From Nitrospira sp. CR1.2 (lineage in GTDB: Bacteria > Nitrospirota > Nitrospiria > Nitrospirales > Nitrospiraceae), in the NCBI GenBank assembly GCA_014055495.1, contig WIAG01000026.1, positions 1 through 48,973 on the forward strand: 48,973 nt of DNA, read 5' to 3'. Position numbers and translations under genes: made by a program. Under the pieces are notes generated by a model. That model worked only from the letters and a program-made list of their open reading frames with translations. It ran no database searches and had not been told where the DNA came from. Within the stretch, counting starts at the first letter, position 1; each line of letters starts with the position of its first letter. Shown in pieces: positions 27,439-35,502 of this stretch.

Positions 27439-27923
27439 TGCAACTGTTTTTGAGCCGCTGCTTTTCTCAGGGATCGAAAAAAATCCTGCAACAGCATCTG
27501 ACTCTCTTCCGCACACACTCCTCCGACGACTTCCACGCGATGGTTCAGCATGGGCTCCGGAGGAATGTTCATGATGGATCCGCAGGCGCCGGCTTTCGGG
27601 TCGAGCGCTCCGAAGACCAGACGCGGAATACGGGCCAGCACAATGGCGCCGATGCACATCGTGCAGGGTTCTAATGTGACATACAACGTGCTGTCGGTCA
27701 GGCGCCAGCTCCTTGTCTGCCTGGCTGCGGCCCGAATCGCGAGCAGTTCCGCATGCGCGGTGGGATCCTGATCGGTTTCCCGCAGATTGTGAGCGCCGGC
27801 GATGACGAGGTCGTCGCGGACGAGCAGGGCGGCGATCGGGACTTCGCCGATCAGCGGCGCTTCCCGGGCAAGGGCCAGGGCCTGCTGCATGAAGTGTCTA
27901 TCGAGATCGTCGTGTACGGACAT
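27432..27923 (-). CDS. tadA: tRNA-specific adenosine deaminase
   Basis: Deaminates the wobble adenosine of tRNA-Arg(ACG) to inosine. The 163-residue protein shows the zinc site of the cytidine/deoxycytidylate deaminase fold: His57-Ala-Glu59 (AHAE) with the catalytic Glu, and PCTMC with C87 and C90; the following helix IGAIVLARIPRLVFGALDPKAGACGS is typical TadA. It is slightly longer than E. coli-type cores at the C-terminus (KKxxxQ-like basic tail). It sits alone on the minus strand, unrelated to the NRPS locus it overlaps by 7 bases. Confidence 0.96.
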   Translation of the reverse strand: MSVHDDLDRHFMQQALALAREAPLIGEVPIAALLVRDDLVIAGAHNLRETDQDPTAHAELLAIRAAARQTRSWRLTDSTLYVTLEPCTMCIGAIVLARIPRLVFGALDPKAGACGSIMNIPPEPMLNHRVEVVGGVCAEESQMLLQDFFRSLRKAAAQKQLHQ

Positions 27924-28044
27924 GGTATCGAGGTTGAGGTCGGTCGGCGGCAGAAGGCGTCGTCAGCCGGGCGACGAGGTCATGCTAGCACGTTCGGGGC
28001 GAGAACCGCAGCGGGAGTCTGCGTCGAAGATACGTGGCAGTAGG

Positions 28045-29061
28045 CTAGATCTGGCCGATGAGGTAGATGGCACCCGTCGGTTCCGGGCGTCCACCGTCCG
28101 GTTCCGCCGTCACCGCGAATTTCTTCATTCGCGGAAAGTCGCCCATGTTTTTGATCAACATGCGGGCCTTCTGCCCCGCGTCCAATCCGAATACGCCGGC
28201 GCTGACCGGTTTGTCGTCGATCGCCCAGAGCTGATAGACCTTTCCGCTCGGCAGCGCGGGCAGGTTGAACGCATAGAGCCAGGCTTTCTTGGTTGCCGGG
28301 TCGAACAGCAGAAACGCCCCTGCCGACTTCGCCATCTCAGAGCCGGAGAGGGAAACGACCTTGGACGCAGGATTCTTGAACAGGCCGGCAAACTCCTCAC
28401 TGTGGCGGGCGAGTCGCTGCAACGAACTTTCGTGTTGCGTCAGCCGGGCATGGGCATCGTCCAACTCCGCTTCCCGTTGCACTACCTGATCCCGCAATTC
28501 GGCTACCTCCGTCGTCCGCTGTTCCAATGCAGACTTCAGGGAGCCGAGGGTTTGCTCACGTTGCTGGAGCTCGGTTTGAAGGGCCGCCACACGTGCGGAC
28601 CCTTGTTGCACCGCCGTCTGGAGTTGTTGGATTTCACCCGAACGTTGCGCCGCCTGCGTAGAGGTGAGCCAGGCGATATAGCCGCCTCCGGCAATCAGCG
28701 CCACGGCGGCGACTCCCATGGCGAACCGGAAGGGCCACGAGCGGGCCGGTGTGATCGGAGGAAACAGATGGTTCATCCACTCGCCCGGTTCCAGGCTCGA
28801 TCGCGGGCCGGGCTGCTCTGTGTCGGCCTGGCTTGCGGTCGATGCCGGCGCCATCATGATCTTGGCCTTCAACGTATTGGGGGGCGTTGCGGGAGTCAGT
28901 CCGAACGGCAACAGCGAGGCGACGGTCTGATAGTCCTTCAAGGCGGCATGGCAGGCAGTGCATCCGGACAACAGATGCGCTTCGATTGCCTGCCGCTCCG
29001 AACGCTCCAGGGCGCCGATGGCGTAGAGGGGAACGGCCTCTTCCAATTCCTCGTGAGTCAT
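28045..29061 (-). CDS. Membrane anti-sigma factor, RskA type
   Basis: The 338-residue protein holds its partner ECF sigma factor inactive at the membrane. The cytoplasmic N-terminus has a zinc-finger-like anti-sigma motif (H29, C34, C37 in HLLSGCTAC). One membrane segment lies near residues 108-130 (RFAMGVAAVALIAGGGYIAW). The outer part starts with a heptad-rich coiled coil (about 135-215) and ends in an RskA-like domain (about 240-335) with VYQLWAIDDKPVSAG and AEPDGGRPEPTGAIYLIG, the usual end of this family. Its ATG overlaps the sigma gene stop by 4 bases (translational coupling). The signal sensed is unknown. Confidence 0.93.
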   Translation of the reverse strand: MTHEELEEAVPLYAIGALERSERQAIEAHLLSGCTACHAALKDYQTVASLLPFGLTPATPPNTLKAKIMMAPASTASQADTEQPGPRSSLEPGEWMNHLFPPITPARSWPFRFAMGVAAVALIAGGGYIAWLTSTQAAQRSGEIQQLQTAVQQGSARVAALQTELQQREQTLGSLKSALEQRTTEVAELRDQVVQREAELDDAHARLTQHESSLQRLARHSEEFAGLFKNPASKVVSLSGSEMAKSAGAFLLFDPATKKAWLYAFNLPALPSGKVYQLWAIDDKPVSAGVFGLDAGQKARMLIKNMGDFPRMKKFAVTAEPDGGRPEPTGAIYLIGQI

Positions 29062-29660
29062 ACCTGGTGACCTTGCGTCAAGGTCTCCTGCAAGGAGGCG
29101 CGGAGTTTGGTCATGGCCAGTTTGATTCTGGTCTTCACGGTTCCCAACGGCTGATTCAACTTGGCGGCGATCTCCGTGTGCGTCAATCCCTGGTAAAACG
29201 CCATCTCAATGGCCTGTTGCTGCGGGAGCGGCAGGTCGAGAATCGCCTTCGCCATGAGCTGTCGGATTTCAGTATCCTCACGGGCTTCGTACGGGTTCGG
29301 GCCGACATCGGGGGTGGCGGACACCAGCGGGTGCTCGAACGAGTCGGCTACCACATGTTGCCCGCGCGAGGCGCGTGCGCGTAGTCGATCGATCGCGCGA
29401 CTACGCGTCAGGGTCACCAACCAGGCGATGGGGCTGCCACGGCCCACATCGTATTTGGCGATTTTTCGCCAGACCTCGAGGTACACGTCCTGCAGCAACT
29501 CCGCCGCTTCGTCGCGATCGTTGAGAATGCGAGCGGCCAAAGTGAACAACAGCGTGCTGGACTGGTCGTAGAGTTGGCCGAATGCCTGTTGATCACCCCG
29601 GGCCACGCGGGCCAAGAGTTTGGGTTCGATCGATGATGCGGCGTGTCGCGGAGCGTCCAT
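29058..29660 (-). CDS. ECF RNA polymerase sigma factor (SigK-like)
   Basis: Directs RNA polymerase to stress-type promoters when released by its anti-sigma factor. The 200-residue protein has region 2 (about 18-90: FGQLYDQSSTLLFTLA, LLQDVYLEVWRK, SPIAWLVTLTRSRAIDRLR) and region 4 (about 135-190: LPLPQQQAIEMAFYQGLTHTEIA, LGTVKTRIKLAM) and lacks regions 1 and 3. The order sigma then RskA-like anti-sigma, with a 4-base overlap, matches the SigK/RskA pair of other bacteria. A sigma-70 promoter is visible upstream. No target promoter motif can be assigned from this window. Confidence 0.95.
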   Translation of the reverse strand: MDAPRHAASSIEPKLLARVARGDQQAFGQLYDQSSTLLFTLAARILNDRDEAAELLQDVYLEVWRKIAKYDVGRGSPIAWLVTLTRSRAIDRLRARASRGQHVVADSFEHPLVSATPDVGPNPYEAREDTEIRQLMAKAILDLPLPQQQAIEMAFYQGLTHTEIAAKLNQPLGTVKTRIKLAMTKLRASLQETLTQGHQV

Positions 29661-29708
29661 GCAGTCGGCCTAGATGCGGCGGCTATCCTCGGATTCTGAA
29701 TAGGCCCC

Positions 29709-29738
29709 ACTATAACACTGTACGAAAAAAACGACCAA
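29709..29738 (-). promoter_or_regulatory. Putative promoter of the sigma/anti-sigma operon
   Basis: On the minus strand TTGGTC (29,733-29,738), an 18-base spacer with a T-run, and TATAGT (29,709-29,714, five of six matches) lie about 50 bases before the sigma gene start. This looks like a housekeeping promoter rather than an ECF-type one. Confidence 0.45.
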
Positions 29739-29783
29739 TCGGATGTCAGTTTGCGCAGGGATCGGAAATGAGCAGGGCAGTGG

Positions 29784-30863
29784 TCATACGTAGCGGGCGA
29801 GAACCTGCGCGGCATCCTCCTGGCCGGAGAGCGGCGGGGGAGAGGCCGAAGGTGGTCGCTCCAGCGCCAGCTGGACGGCGGACTCCCATGCTCCGCGGTA
29901 AAAATCGTCCCGCGACAGCTCGACGCCGCGTCCATAACGATGGAGATAGTCCACCAGCGACTGCTCGTCGGCGAAATTGTAGCGGCGTACGTAGACGACG
30001 GGAATGTCGAGCGCGACGGATTCGACAATCGTGCCGTATCCGGGCTTCGTGAGGATAAGGTCCACCGATGCCAGGACCCGTTTGAAGGGGAGGCCCAGCG
30101 CAGAGAGCGGGACGACTCGCGAGACCCAGTTCGGGACGGGGCCGTCGAAGATAAAGCGGCTGGCAGGCATGGCTTCCATGTGTTCGAACGGGAGCGTGTC
30201 GAGCGGAATCCCACCGAATCCGACGAGGATGATCCGGTCTGCATCGTCCGCGCCGAGTGATCGACGGAGTCTTGCACGCTCCGGAGTGCTTGGTTCAGCA
30301 ATAGGGCCGATGTCGTCCATGGCTCGAAACGCCGTGATCGCCAACCCCGGCGTCACGCGCAGGAATCGATCGGCCTTGCCGTACGCGTCGCGGATCTGGC
30401 GCAGGATGACGGTATGGTCCGGTATCGCGGGATCGACGAATGGTTCGAGGACGAGATCCCAGGAGAGGGAAGAGAGGCCGATGGTCGGGATTCCGGCCGC
30501 AGCTCCGGCGGCGATGCCGAGGTGAGAAATATCCGAGAGGACCACAGCCGGACGGGCCCCACGAATCAGCGCGGCTTCCGTGGCGACTTTCTGATCCCAC
30601 CCTGCATGGAGTGCCCGGTGGGCCTCCCAGGTTCCAGGGACGTCGATCGTAAGGGGGCCGTTCTGGATGCAGCCGATATCCTGCTGGGCAGGGCGCAATT
30701 CCCACGGCAGCGTCAGGCGAGTGTCGAAAAATGTGGCCGGGAGTGAAGTCCTGAGGATGGCCTTCAGGTGCGGGACCCGTCGAGCCAGGGCATTCAGGAC
30801 CGGCACGACCTGCGCGGCATGGCCGTACCCGTGACCCGAGATGGAACACCAGATTAGCGACAT
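29784..30863 (-). CDS. Glycosyltransferase-like protein (GT-B fold), function unknown
   Basis: The 359-residue protein starts with CSISGHGYGHAAQVVPVLNAL, a nucleotide-sugar transferase-like N-terminal loop, and has a C-terminal half with ILVGFGGIPLDTLP and DLILTKPGYGTIVESVALDIPVV, which matches the donor-binding region of MurG/UGT-like GT-B enzymes. The same N-terminal arrangement occurs in the first half of plant L-arabinokinase-like proteins, so a precise reaction cannot be given. No membrane segment is seen. It lies 123 bases downstream of the sigma-factor promoter region on the same strand as its neighbours, but a link with sigma control is not shown. Confidence 0.8.
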   Translation of the reverse strand: MSLIWCSISGHGYGHAAQVVPVLNALARRVPHLKAILRTSLPATFFDTRLTLPWELRPAQQDIGCIQNGPLTIDVPGTWEAHRALHAGWDQKVATEAALIRGARPAVVLSDISHLGIAAGAAAGIPTIGLSSLSWDLVLEPFVDPAIPDHTVILRQIRDAYGKADRFLRVTPGLAITAFRAMDDIGPIAEPSTPERARLRRSLGADDADRIILVGFGGIPLDTLPFEHMEAMPASRFIFDGPVPNWVSRVVPLSALGLPFKRVLASVDLILTKPGYGTIVESVALDIPVVYVRRYNFADEQSLVDYLHRYGRGVELSRDDFYRGAWESAVQLALERPPSASPPPLSGQEDAAQVLARYV

Positions 30864-31021
30864 GACCGGATGCCGAACAAGCCTTCCAATGTCATTCTCG
30901 ACAGGGAGTCTCCCTCAACGCACCTTTGAACGTACGCCTCCGAAGGCTCCTCGGCGGCACCCTCGGCGGATGGCCGTTGTGAGCACAAGACAAGGGTTGT
31001 GCAGATCAGCTCCATCGCAGT

Positions 31022-31222
31022 TCAGCTGTTTGAGTAGTCGGATTCCATCGGGGCGATGTTGTACATGAGTTCCAAATCGAACTCGTCGATCAACTCGTTG
31101 ACGGCGTCACGGCCCATGTCGGAGCGCACTTCGTTGATGACCAATTCGATGGCCATGGCTGCATGCTGGCCGTATTGGGTCATGGCGGATTCGATCCGCT
31201 GTCTGGCTATGTCGAGATCCAT
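31022..31222 (-). CDS. Small acidic hypothetical protein (66 aa)
   Basis: Starts MDLDIARQRIESAM and has a mostly helical, acidic composition (IELVINEVRSDMGRD, NELIDEFDLEL). No cysteine, signal peptide or membrane segment. It follows the 105-residue TPR gene by 17 bases on the same strand, so it is probably the last gene of this small operon. No family recognised; an adaptor or TPR-ligand role would be speculation. Confidence 0.72.
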   Translation of the reverse strand: MDLDIARQRIESAMTQYGQHAAMAIELVINEVRSDMGRDAVNELIDEFDLELMYNIAPMESDYSNS

Positions 31223-31239
31223 AGATCCTCCATCCTGGA

Positions 31240-31557
31240 TTATCCCAGCGTTCGCAGGAGTTGTTGCAGTTCAGGCACCAGGTCTACACCGCCGTTGGAT
31301 CGGCCGGAGACCGCGGCATCGATGCCGGCTTTCAACACGGGCTTCGCTTCGTCCTTTTTTCCCAGTTTTACGAGCGCGCGCCCGAGGGCGAGGTGTGAGG
31401 CTACGTGAGTGGGGTCCAATTGTGTGGCGACGGTGAGGTGCTCTGCCGCTTCCTCCAGGCTGCCGCCTTCCTGGAGAATTTTGTTTCCCAGACCATAACG
31501 GCCGAGGAAGCCTTTCGGGTTCTTCTCCACCATCTGACGAAATGCGCTGATATCCAT
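31240..31557 (-). CDS. Small TPR-repeat protein (105 aa)
   Basis: Two to three tetratricopeptide helices are visible: NPKGFLGRYGLGNKILQEG followed by SLEEAAEHLTVATQLDPTHVASHLALG and RALVKLGKKDEAKPVLKAGI, with the canonical small and aromatic TPR positions. TPR domains bind peptide tails of partner proteins. There is no signal peptide, so it should be cytoplasmic. It belongs to a set of four minus-strand genes (32,878 to 31,022) that share TPR or helical proteins. Function unknown. Confidence 0.85.
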   Translation of the reverse strand: MDISAFRQMVEKNPKGFLGRYGLGNKILQEGGSLEEAAEHLTVATQLDPTHVASHLALGRALVKLGKKDEAKPVLKAGIDAAVSGRSNGGVDLVPELQQLLRTLG

Positions 31558-31623
31558 AGGGCTCCTTGTGATGCATGCATGGGGGGAATGACGGCGCGAA
31601 ATTCTACCATCACCCCGGCCGGT

Positions 31624-32391
31624 TCAGCTACGGGCGGCGCGGAGTCGCGCGAGGCGATCGCGGTCGGCAGCGGAGGGGGCGCGCCCGGTCCCCAGCGCCA
31701 AATGATGCAGACGTTCCACGCAACGAATGGCTGCGACGGTATCCGGTCGCTGCTCGTACAGATCGGCGAGTTCCCGCAGGACGGCCGCTTCGCCTGCCGG
31801 ATTGCCGAGTTTGATAAAATGTTCAGTGGCGTTGTTGAAACAGCGTTCCGCCTCCACAGTCTGCCCACTGTCCAGAAACATTTTTCCCATCTGACTATAG
31901 GTGCCGGCCAGCCCCTCCTCGTTCCCGACGGTCCGATGGGCATCCAGCGCTTGGGTGAACAGCCGGAGGGACTCGTCCCAATGCTGCCGACGAGCTTCGT
32001 CCATAGCTAGGTTATGGTAGAGGATGCCCAACGCGCGATGATCGTTGAGGGGCTTGAGCAGGTCCAGCGCCTCCAGGTAGTAGGGGCGAGCTTTTTCGGG
32101 CTTGTCGGCACCGATATACAGGTTGCCGAGATTCACGAGCGTGTGGGCAATGGCATGAGGGTCCCGCTCGTCGCGTTGGATGGCGAGCACCTCCTTGTAA
32201 CAGGCGTCGGCTTCCTCGAACGCACCGGCCAGGGCCAGGGTGTTGCCAAGATTGCCGAGGCTGTTGGACAGTTCGCGTGGCGTGCCTGTGCGGCGGTCGT
32301 CCTTGACCGCGGATTCCCAAGCGGCGCGGGCCTGGACGAGATCGCCCCGGTGGAGAAAGATTCTCGCGCGATGTTTATCGTTTTCCGCCAT
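31624..32391 (-). CDS. TPR-repeat protein (255 aa)
   Basis: At least five TPR units span the protein, for example LGNLGNTLALAGAFEEADACYKEVL, LVNLGNLYIGADKPEKARPYYLEAL, LAMDEARRQHWDESLRLFTQAL, YSQMGKMFLDSGQTVEAERCFNNA and LRELADLYEQRPDTVAAIRCVERL. The unit style resembles the LGN/kinesin-light-chain type of TPR. No signal peptide or catalytic domain. It is the second gene of the minus-strand set, 64 bases after the 140-residue gene and 66 bases before the short TPR gene. A scaffold role in protein-complex assembly is the usual inference. Confidence 0.9.
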   Translation of the reverse strand: MAENDKHRARIFLHRGDLVQARAAWESAVKDDRRTGTPRELSNSLGNLGNTLALAGAFEEADACYKEVLAIQRDERDPHAIAHTLVNLGNLYIGADKPEKARPYYLEALDLLKPLNDHRALGILYHNLAMDEARRQHWDESLRLFTQALDAHRTVGNEEGLAGTYSQMGKMFLDSGQTVEAERCFNNATEHFIKLGNPAGEAAVLRELADLYEQRPDTVAAIRCVERLHHLALGTGRAPSAADRDRLARLRAARS

Positions 32392-32455
32392 AGTCTCAGA
32401 ACCGTCGCTCGTCTCTCGTGGGTGGAACGCTTCACGAGCGACGTTTCACGTTCTG

Positions 32456-32878
32456 TCAGTCGCCGCCCTTCGGCGTATCCTTCCGGAATTCCACGACAAT
32501 GTCGTCTTCTTCGTCCAGGCCCAAACCCGCGCGAAACGAATCGCGCAATTCGGCAACGTCGGCGAGGTGCTGAGGATCCTTGCCTTCGGGTGTTGCGAGA
32601 TAGGCCTCGGCCCGCGTGAGCCCGGTCTGGAAATGATGCGCGATGGTCTCCTCGGTCACCTGCTGCCAGGTAATGTAAATGCAGAACGCCTGAAACCGGT
32701 GCGCGTCAGGGTGCCGGTCGGCCAGCGCGAGTAATGCCTCATAGGCCTCACGAGCCGTGCCCCCGGCATTCGAGGAAAACGTGCCTTCCAGTTCGACGGC
32801 CTCCTCCCAGTCGGCGCCGAGCTCGGCTTCGGCGCCCCGCAATGTGTCTTGAGCGGCCAGCGCGGCATCGAATCGCAT
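32456..32878 (-). CDS. Conserved-looking acidic helical protein (140 aa), unknown function
   Basis: The product is helical and acidic, with an aromatic-rich middle (DAHRFQAFCIYITWQQVTEE, residues 58-77) and an acidic tail ending in a DDIVVEF stretch. There is no membrane segment, signal peptide or zinc motif. A good GTGAGGAC ribosome site and a strong promoter lie upstream, so it is likely the first gene of the set with the two TPR genes. The helix-pair pattern resembles TPR-like arrays loosely, but I recognise no family. Confidence 0.8.
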   Translation of the reverse strand: MRFDAALAAQDTLRGAEAELGADWEEAVELEGTFSSNAGGTAREAYEALLALADRHPDAHRFQAFCIYITWQQVTEETIAHHFQTGLTRAEAYLATPEGKDPQHLADVAELRDSFRAGLGLDEEDDIVVEFRKDTPKGGD

Positions 32879-33204
32879 GCAGTCCTCACCGGTGTGAAAT
32901 GTTCATCGTCGGCTGTGGCTGCAGAATACTGGGTGGGCAGAAGGGAGGTCAATGGGGGCATCCGTAAGTGGAAACCCGTGAACGCCCTCTGTAACGTCGC
33001 ACTGCCCTCTTCGTACTCCTGCCCCCCGTTCCCACCGCAAGTCATGTAGATCTCGATGGTTTGCTCCTCCGCCCTCCCTGGCCCTTCTTACTCGTTCACT
33101 TAAGTTTCTGTTCTTTGTGACCGAAGGTACAGCCTGTAGGAGACTGCTGTCGGCAGGACTCGCGCGTCCGGTTGTGTCCGGTTGTCGGGAAAGCGCAAGC
33201 GATC
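32879..33204. other. Divergent intergenic region (326 bp)
   Basis: Lies between the minus-strand TPR set and the plus-strand TolC operon. It holds the promoter at 32,923-32,952 for the minus strand, a T/C-rich stretch (33,060-33,120) and, near the TolC start, two tandem copies of GTCCGGTTGT (33,166-33,185). I see no convincing plus-strand promoter and no RNA gene. Confidence 0.6.
32923..32952 (-). promoter_or_regulatory. Sigma-70 promoter of the TPR gene set
   Basis: TTGACC (32,947-32,952, five of six), an 18-base spacer and TATTCT (32,923-32,928) lie about 44 bases before the ATG at 32,878. One of the best promoter matches in the window. Confidence 0.5.
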
Positions 33205-34731
33205 ATGGTGTATCGAATCTGGGGCGTTGCGGCGGCCATGTGGCTGGTGAGCGGCTGTATGGTCACCCCAAGCCCTGTGACCAAAGAAGAGATCCAGGGT
33301 CGTGTCAGCCAGGATCTCCGCGCGATGTTGCAGGAGCAGGAGCCGATCGACAAGCCCATCGATTTCTATGAGGCGACGGCCAGGGCCCTCCGCTACAACC
33401 TCGATGCGAGGGTCAAGGCCATGCAAGCGGCTCTGGCGCACCAACAACTGAATGTGGCGCATTACACATTGCTTCCCCAGGTCGCGGTCAATGCGGGGTT
33501 CGATGGGCGCAACACCTTCAGCGGCGGCAGCGCGCAGTCCTTGCTCGACGGCCGTCCGGTCCTGGAACCCTTCACCTCGATGGATAAAAACGTGTTCAGC
33601 GGGAATCTGTCGCTCAGTTGGGACGTGCTGGATTTCGGATTGTCCTATATCCGCGCGAAGCAGGCCGGCGACAATATGTTGATCGCGGAGGAGGAGCGGC
33701 GCCGGATTGCCGTTCGCCTGTTGCAGGATGTACGGAATGCCTATTGGCGGGCCGTCAGCGCCGAACGGCTGTTGCCGCAAGTGCGGCAGCTCGACGGCAT
33801 GATCGACAAGGCGTTGAGCCAAAGCCAGGCGATTGTGGACCGCAAGCTCCAGGCGCCCCTCACGCCGCTGAATTATCGACGAGACATGTTGAACATTCAG
33901 CGGGAAGTGCAAAAGCTCATGCGTGAACTCAGTACGGCTAAAATTCAGCTCGCATCATTGATGGGTCTTCCTCCCGGGGTCCCCTTCGAGGTGCAGCCGC
34001 CGTCGCGTCATGGCGGCCCGTTGCTCGATACCTTGGATGCGGACAGTTTGGAGCAACAGGCGCTGACGTTCCGCCCGGAGTTGCGGACGATCGATTACCA
34101 AAAGCGGATCAACGCCAAAGAAGCCAAGGCGACGCTGTTGGAGTTGTTTCCCAGCATGAAATTGCAGTTCGGCGGCTATTACAACTCGAACACGTTCTTT
34201 CTGTATCAAAACTGGCTGAACTATGCGGCTCAGGTGAGTTGGAATCTCATGGGCGTCTTTCGCGTCCCGGCCAAGCTCAAGGCCGTCGAAGCGCAGCGGG
34301 CGGTGCTTGACGCTCAGAGTTTGGCGTTGACCATGACCGTGTTGACGGAAGTCCATGTGGGCGCGGCCCAGTTCATGTTGGCGAAAGACGAATTGGGCAA
34401 TGCCCGTACGTATCAGGAAACGCAGCAGGCGATCGTCGAACATACCCATAGTCTGTGGATCACGAACAGCACGAGCGACTTGGTCTTGTTACGGGAAAAG
34501 GTCAATCAGATTCTGGCGGAAGTCAGACTGGACGTGGCGCAGGCGGGAGTCGAGACGGCCTACGCCACCCTTCGGTCCGCGATCGGGGAGGAGGCGGTGC
34601 CGCCGTCCGTCCCGGACCAGACACTCTCCGGTCTGGCGGGCGCCTTGCGGCAGCTGTGGGAGCCGATGCCCGCCGGCGTTCCCGAATCGTCTCAAGAAAG
34701 GTCACATGATGCGACACCCATGGTTCCGTAG
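33205..34731 (+). CDS. TolC-like outer-membrane efflux lipoprotein
   Basis: Outer-membrane channel component of a tripartite exporter. With the ATG at 33,205 (a GTG at 33,172 would add residues before the signal peptide) the 508-residue protein begins with a lipoprotein signal ending in LVSGC, Cys18 being the lipidated residue. Two repeated halves of long alpha-helical hairpins and short beta strands follow (for example LSWDVLDFGLSYIRAKQA and VSWNLMGVFRVPAKLKAVEAQRA), the outer membrane efflux protein layout. It starts a run of four genes that overlap or nearly touch, and overlaps the next gene by 26 bases. Confidence 0.93.
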   Translation: MVYRIWGVAAAMWLVSGCMVTPSPVTKEEIQGRVSQDLRAMLQEQEPIDKPIDFYEATARALRYNLDARVKAMQAALAHQQLNVAHYTLLPQVAVNAGFDGRNTFSGGSAQSLLDGRPVLEPFTSMDKNVFSGNLSLSWDVLDFGLSYIRAKQAGDNMLIAEEERRRIAVRLLQDVRNAYWRAVSAERLLPQVRQLDGMIDKALSQSQAIVDRKLQAPLTPLNYRRDMLNIQREVQKLMRELSTAKIQLASLMGLPPGVPFEVQPPSRHGGPLLDTLDADSLEQQALTFRPELRTIDYQKRINAKEAKATLLELFPSMKLQFGGYYNSNTFFLYQNWLNYAAQVSWNLMGVFRVPAKLKAVEAQRAVLDAQSLALTMTVLTEVHVGAAQFMLAKDELGNARTYQETQQAIVEHTHSLWITNSTSDLVLLREKVNQILAEVRLDVAQAGVETAYATLRSAIGEEAVPPSVPDQTLSGLAGALRQLWEPMPAGVPESSQERSHDATPMVP

Positions 34732-35491
34732 CGGAATAGCGCTGCTCGTGCTGGGTTGGTGCGGGATGTCGGCCCCTGCCAGTGAGGCCAAGGGGGAACG
34801 TCCGCTGCAAGTGATGCGGACGGAAAAAGGGGTGATTCGGGGGATCGTGAAGGCGGCGGCCCAGGCCGTGTTGTACGCGCAGGTGCAAGGCCGCATCAAT
34901 CAGGTTCCCTTCAAAGAGGGGCAACGTTTCGAGAAGGGCAAAGTGCTGGTCCAGCTCGACTGCGAGCGGTACAAAGCGGAACTCGCGGCGGCGAAGGCGG
35001 AGCATGAAGCCAAGGGCAAAACCGCGCAGAACAATCGTTCGCTCATGACGCTCAATGCCGTCAGCACGCTGGATCTGGAGGTTTCCGAAGCGGAAGAGAA
35101 AAAAGCGGCCGCAGCGATCAAAGTGGCCGAGGTGAATGTGAAGGGGTGCCATATTACAGCCCCTTTTGCCGGACGCGTCGTAGCGGTCATGGTCAATGAA
35201 TATGAAAACGTGTTTCCGAACGACAAGTTGGTGAGCGTGTTGGACGATACGAGTTTGGAAATCGAACTGGTGGTGCCCTCGTCTGCATTGGCCTGGTTGC
35301 AGCGAAAAGCGCCGTTCACCTTTGTCGTGGACGAAACGCAACACGGATATCCGGCGACCGTCAAAGAGATCGGCGCCAACGTCGATCCGGCCAGTCAGAC
35401 CATCAAGATAGTCGGAGCCTTCGACCGGTTGCCGGTGGAAATTCTTGCCGGAATGAGCGGGTCTGCTCAGTTTGCCTCCGGCCAGCCATAG
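34706..35491 (+). CDS. Periplasmic adaptor (HlyD/RND-MFP family)
   Basis: The 261-residue protein has a signal peptide (LLVLGWCGMSAPASEA, likely cleaved after APA), a lipoyl half-motif at ALYAQVQGRINQVPFKEG-like positions 49-64, a short alpha hairpin rich in Ala, Lys and Glu (85-135), the second lipoyl half at ITAPFAGRVVAVMVNEYENV, and a beta-barrel end. Such adaptors bridge inner-membrane pumps and TolC. It is short for the family, with a reduced hairpin. Start: ATG at 34,706 or the next ATG at 34,709, which is better spaced from GAAAGG; the frame extends far upstream only as a shadow of the TolC gene. Confidence 0.92.
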   Translation: MMRHPWFRSGIALLVLGWCGMSAPASEAKGERPLQVMRTEKGVIRGIVKAAAQAVLYAQVQGRINQVPFKEGQRFEKGKVLVQLDCERYKAELAAAKAEHEAKGKTAQNNRSLMTLNAVSTLDLEVSEAEEKKAAAAIKVAEVNVKGCHITAPFAGRVVAVMVNEYENVFPNDKLVSVLDDTSLEIELVVPSSALAWLQRKAPFTFVVDETQHGYPATVKEIGANVDPASQTIKIVGAFDRLPVEILAGMSGSAQFASGQP

Positions 35492-35502
35492 GGGAAACGA
35501 TC

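Noticed and set aside
27802-29070. 422-codon plus-strand frame opposite tadA and the anti-sigma factor
   Set aside because: It crosses two well-supported genes on the other strand and shows only shadow composition.
33166-33185. Tandem GTCCGGTTGT as a regulatory site for the TolC operon
   Set aside because: Only two short copies overlapping the leader directly before the start codon; no promoter aligned with it could be found.
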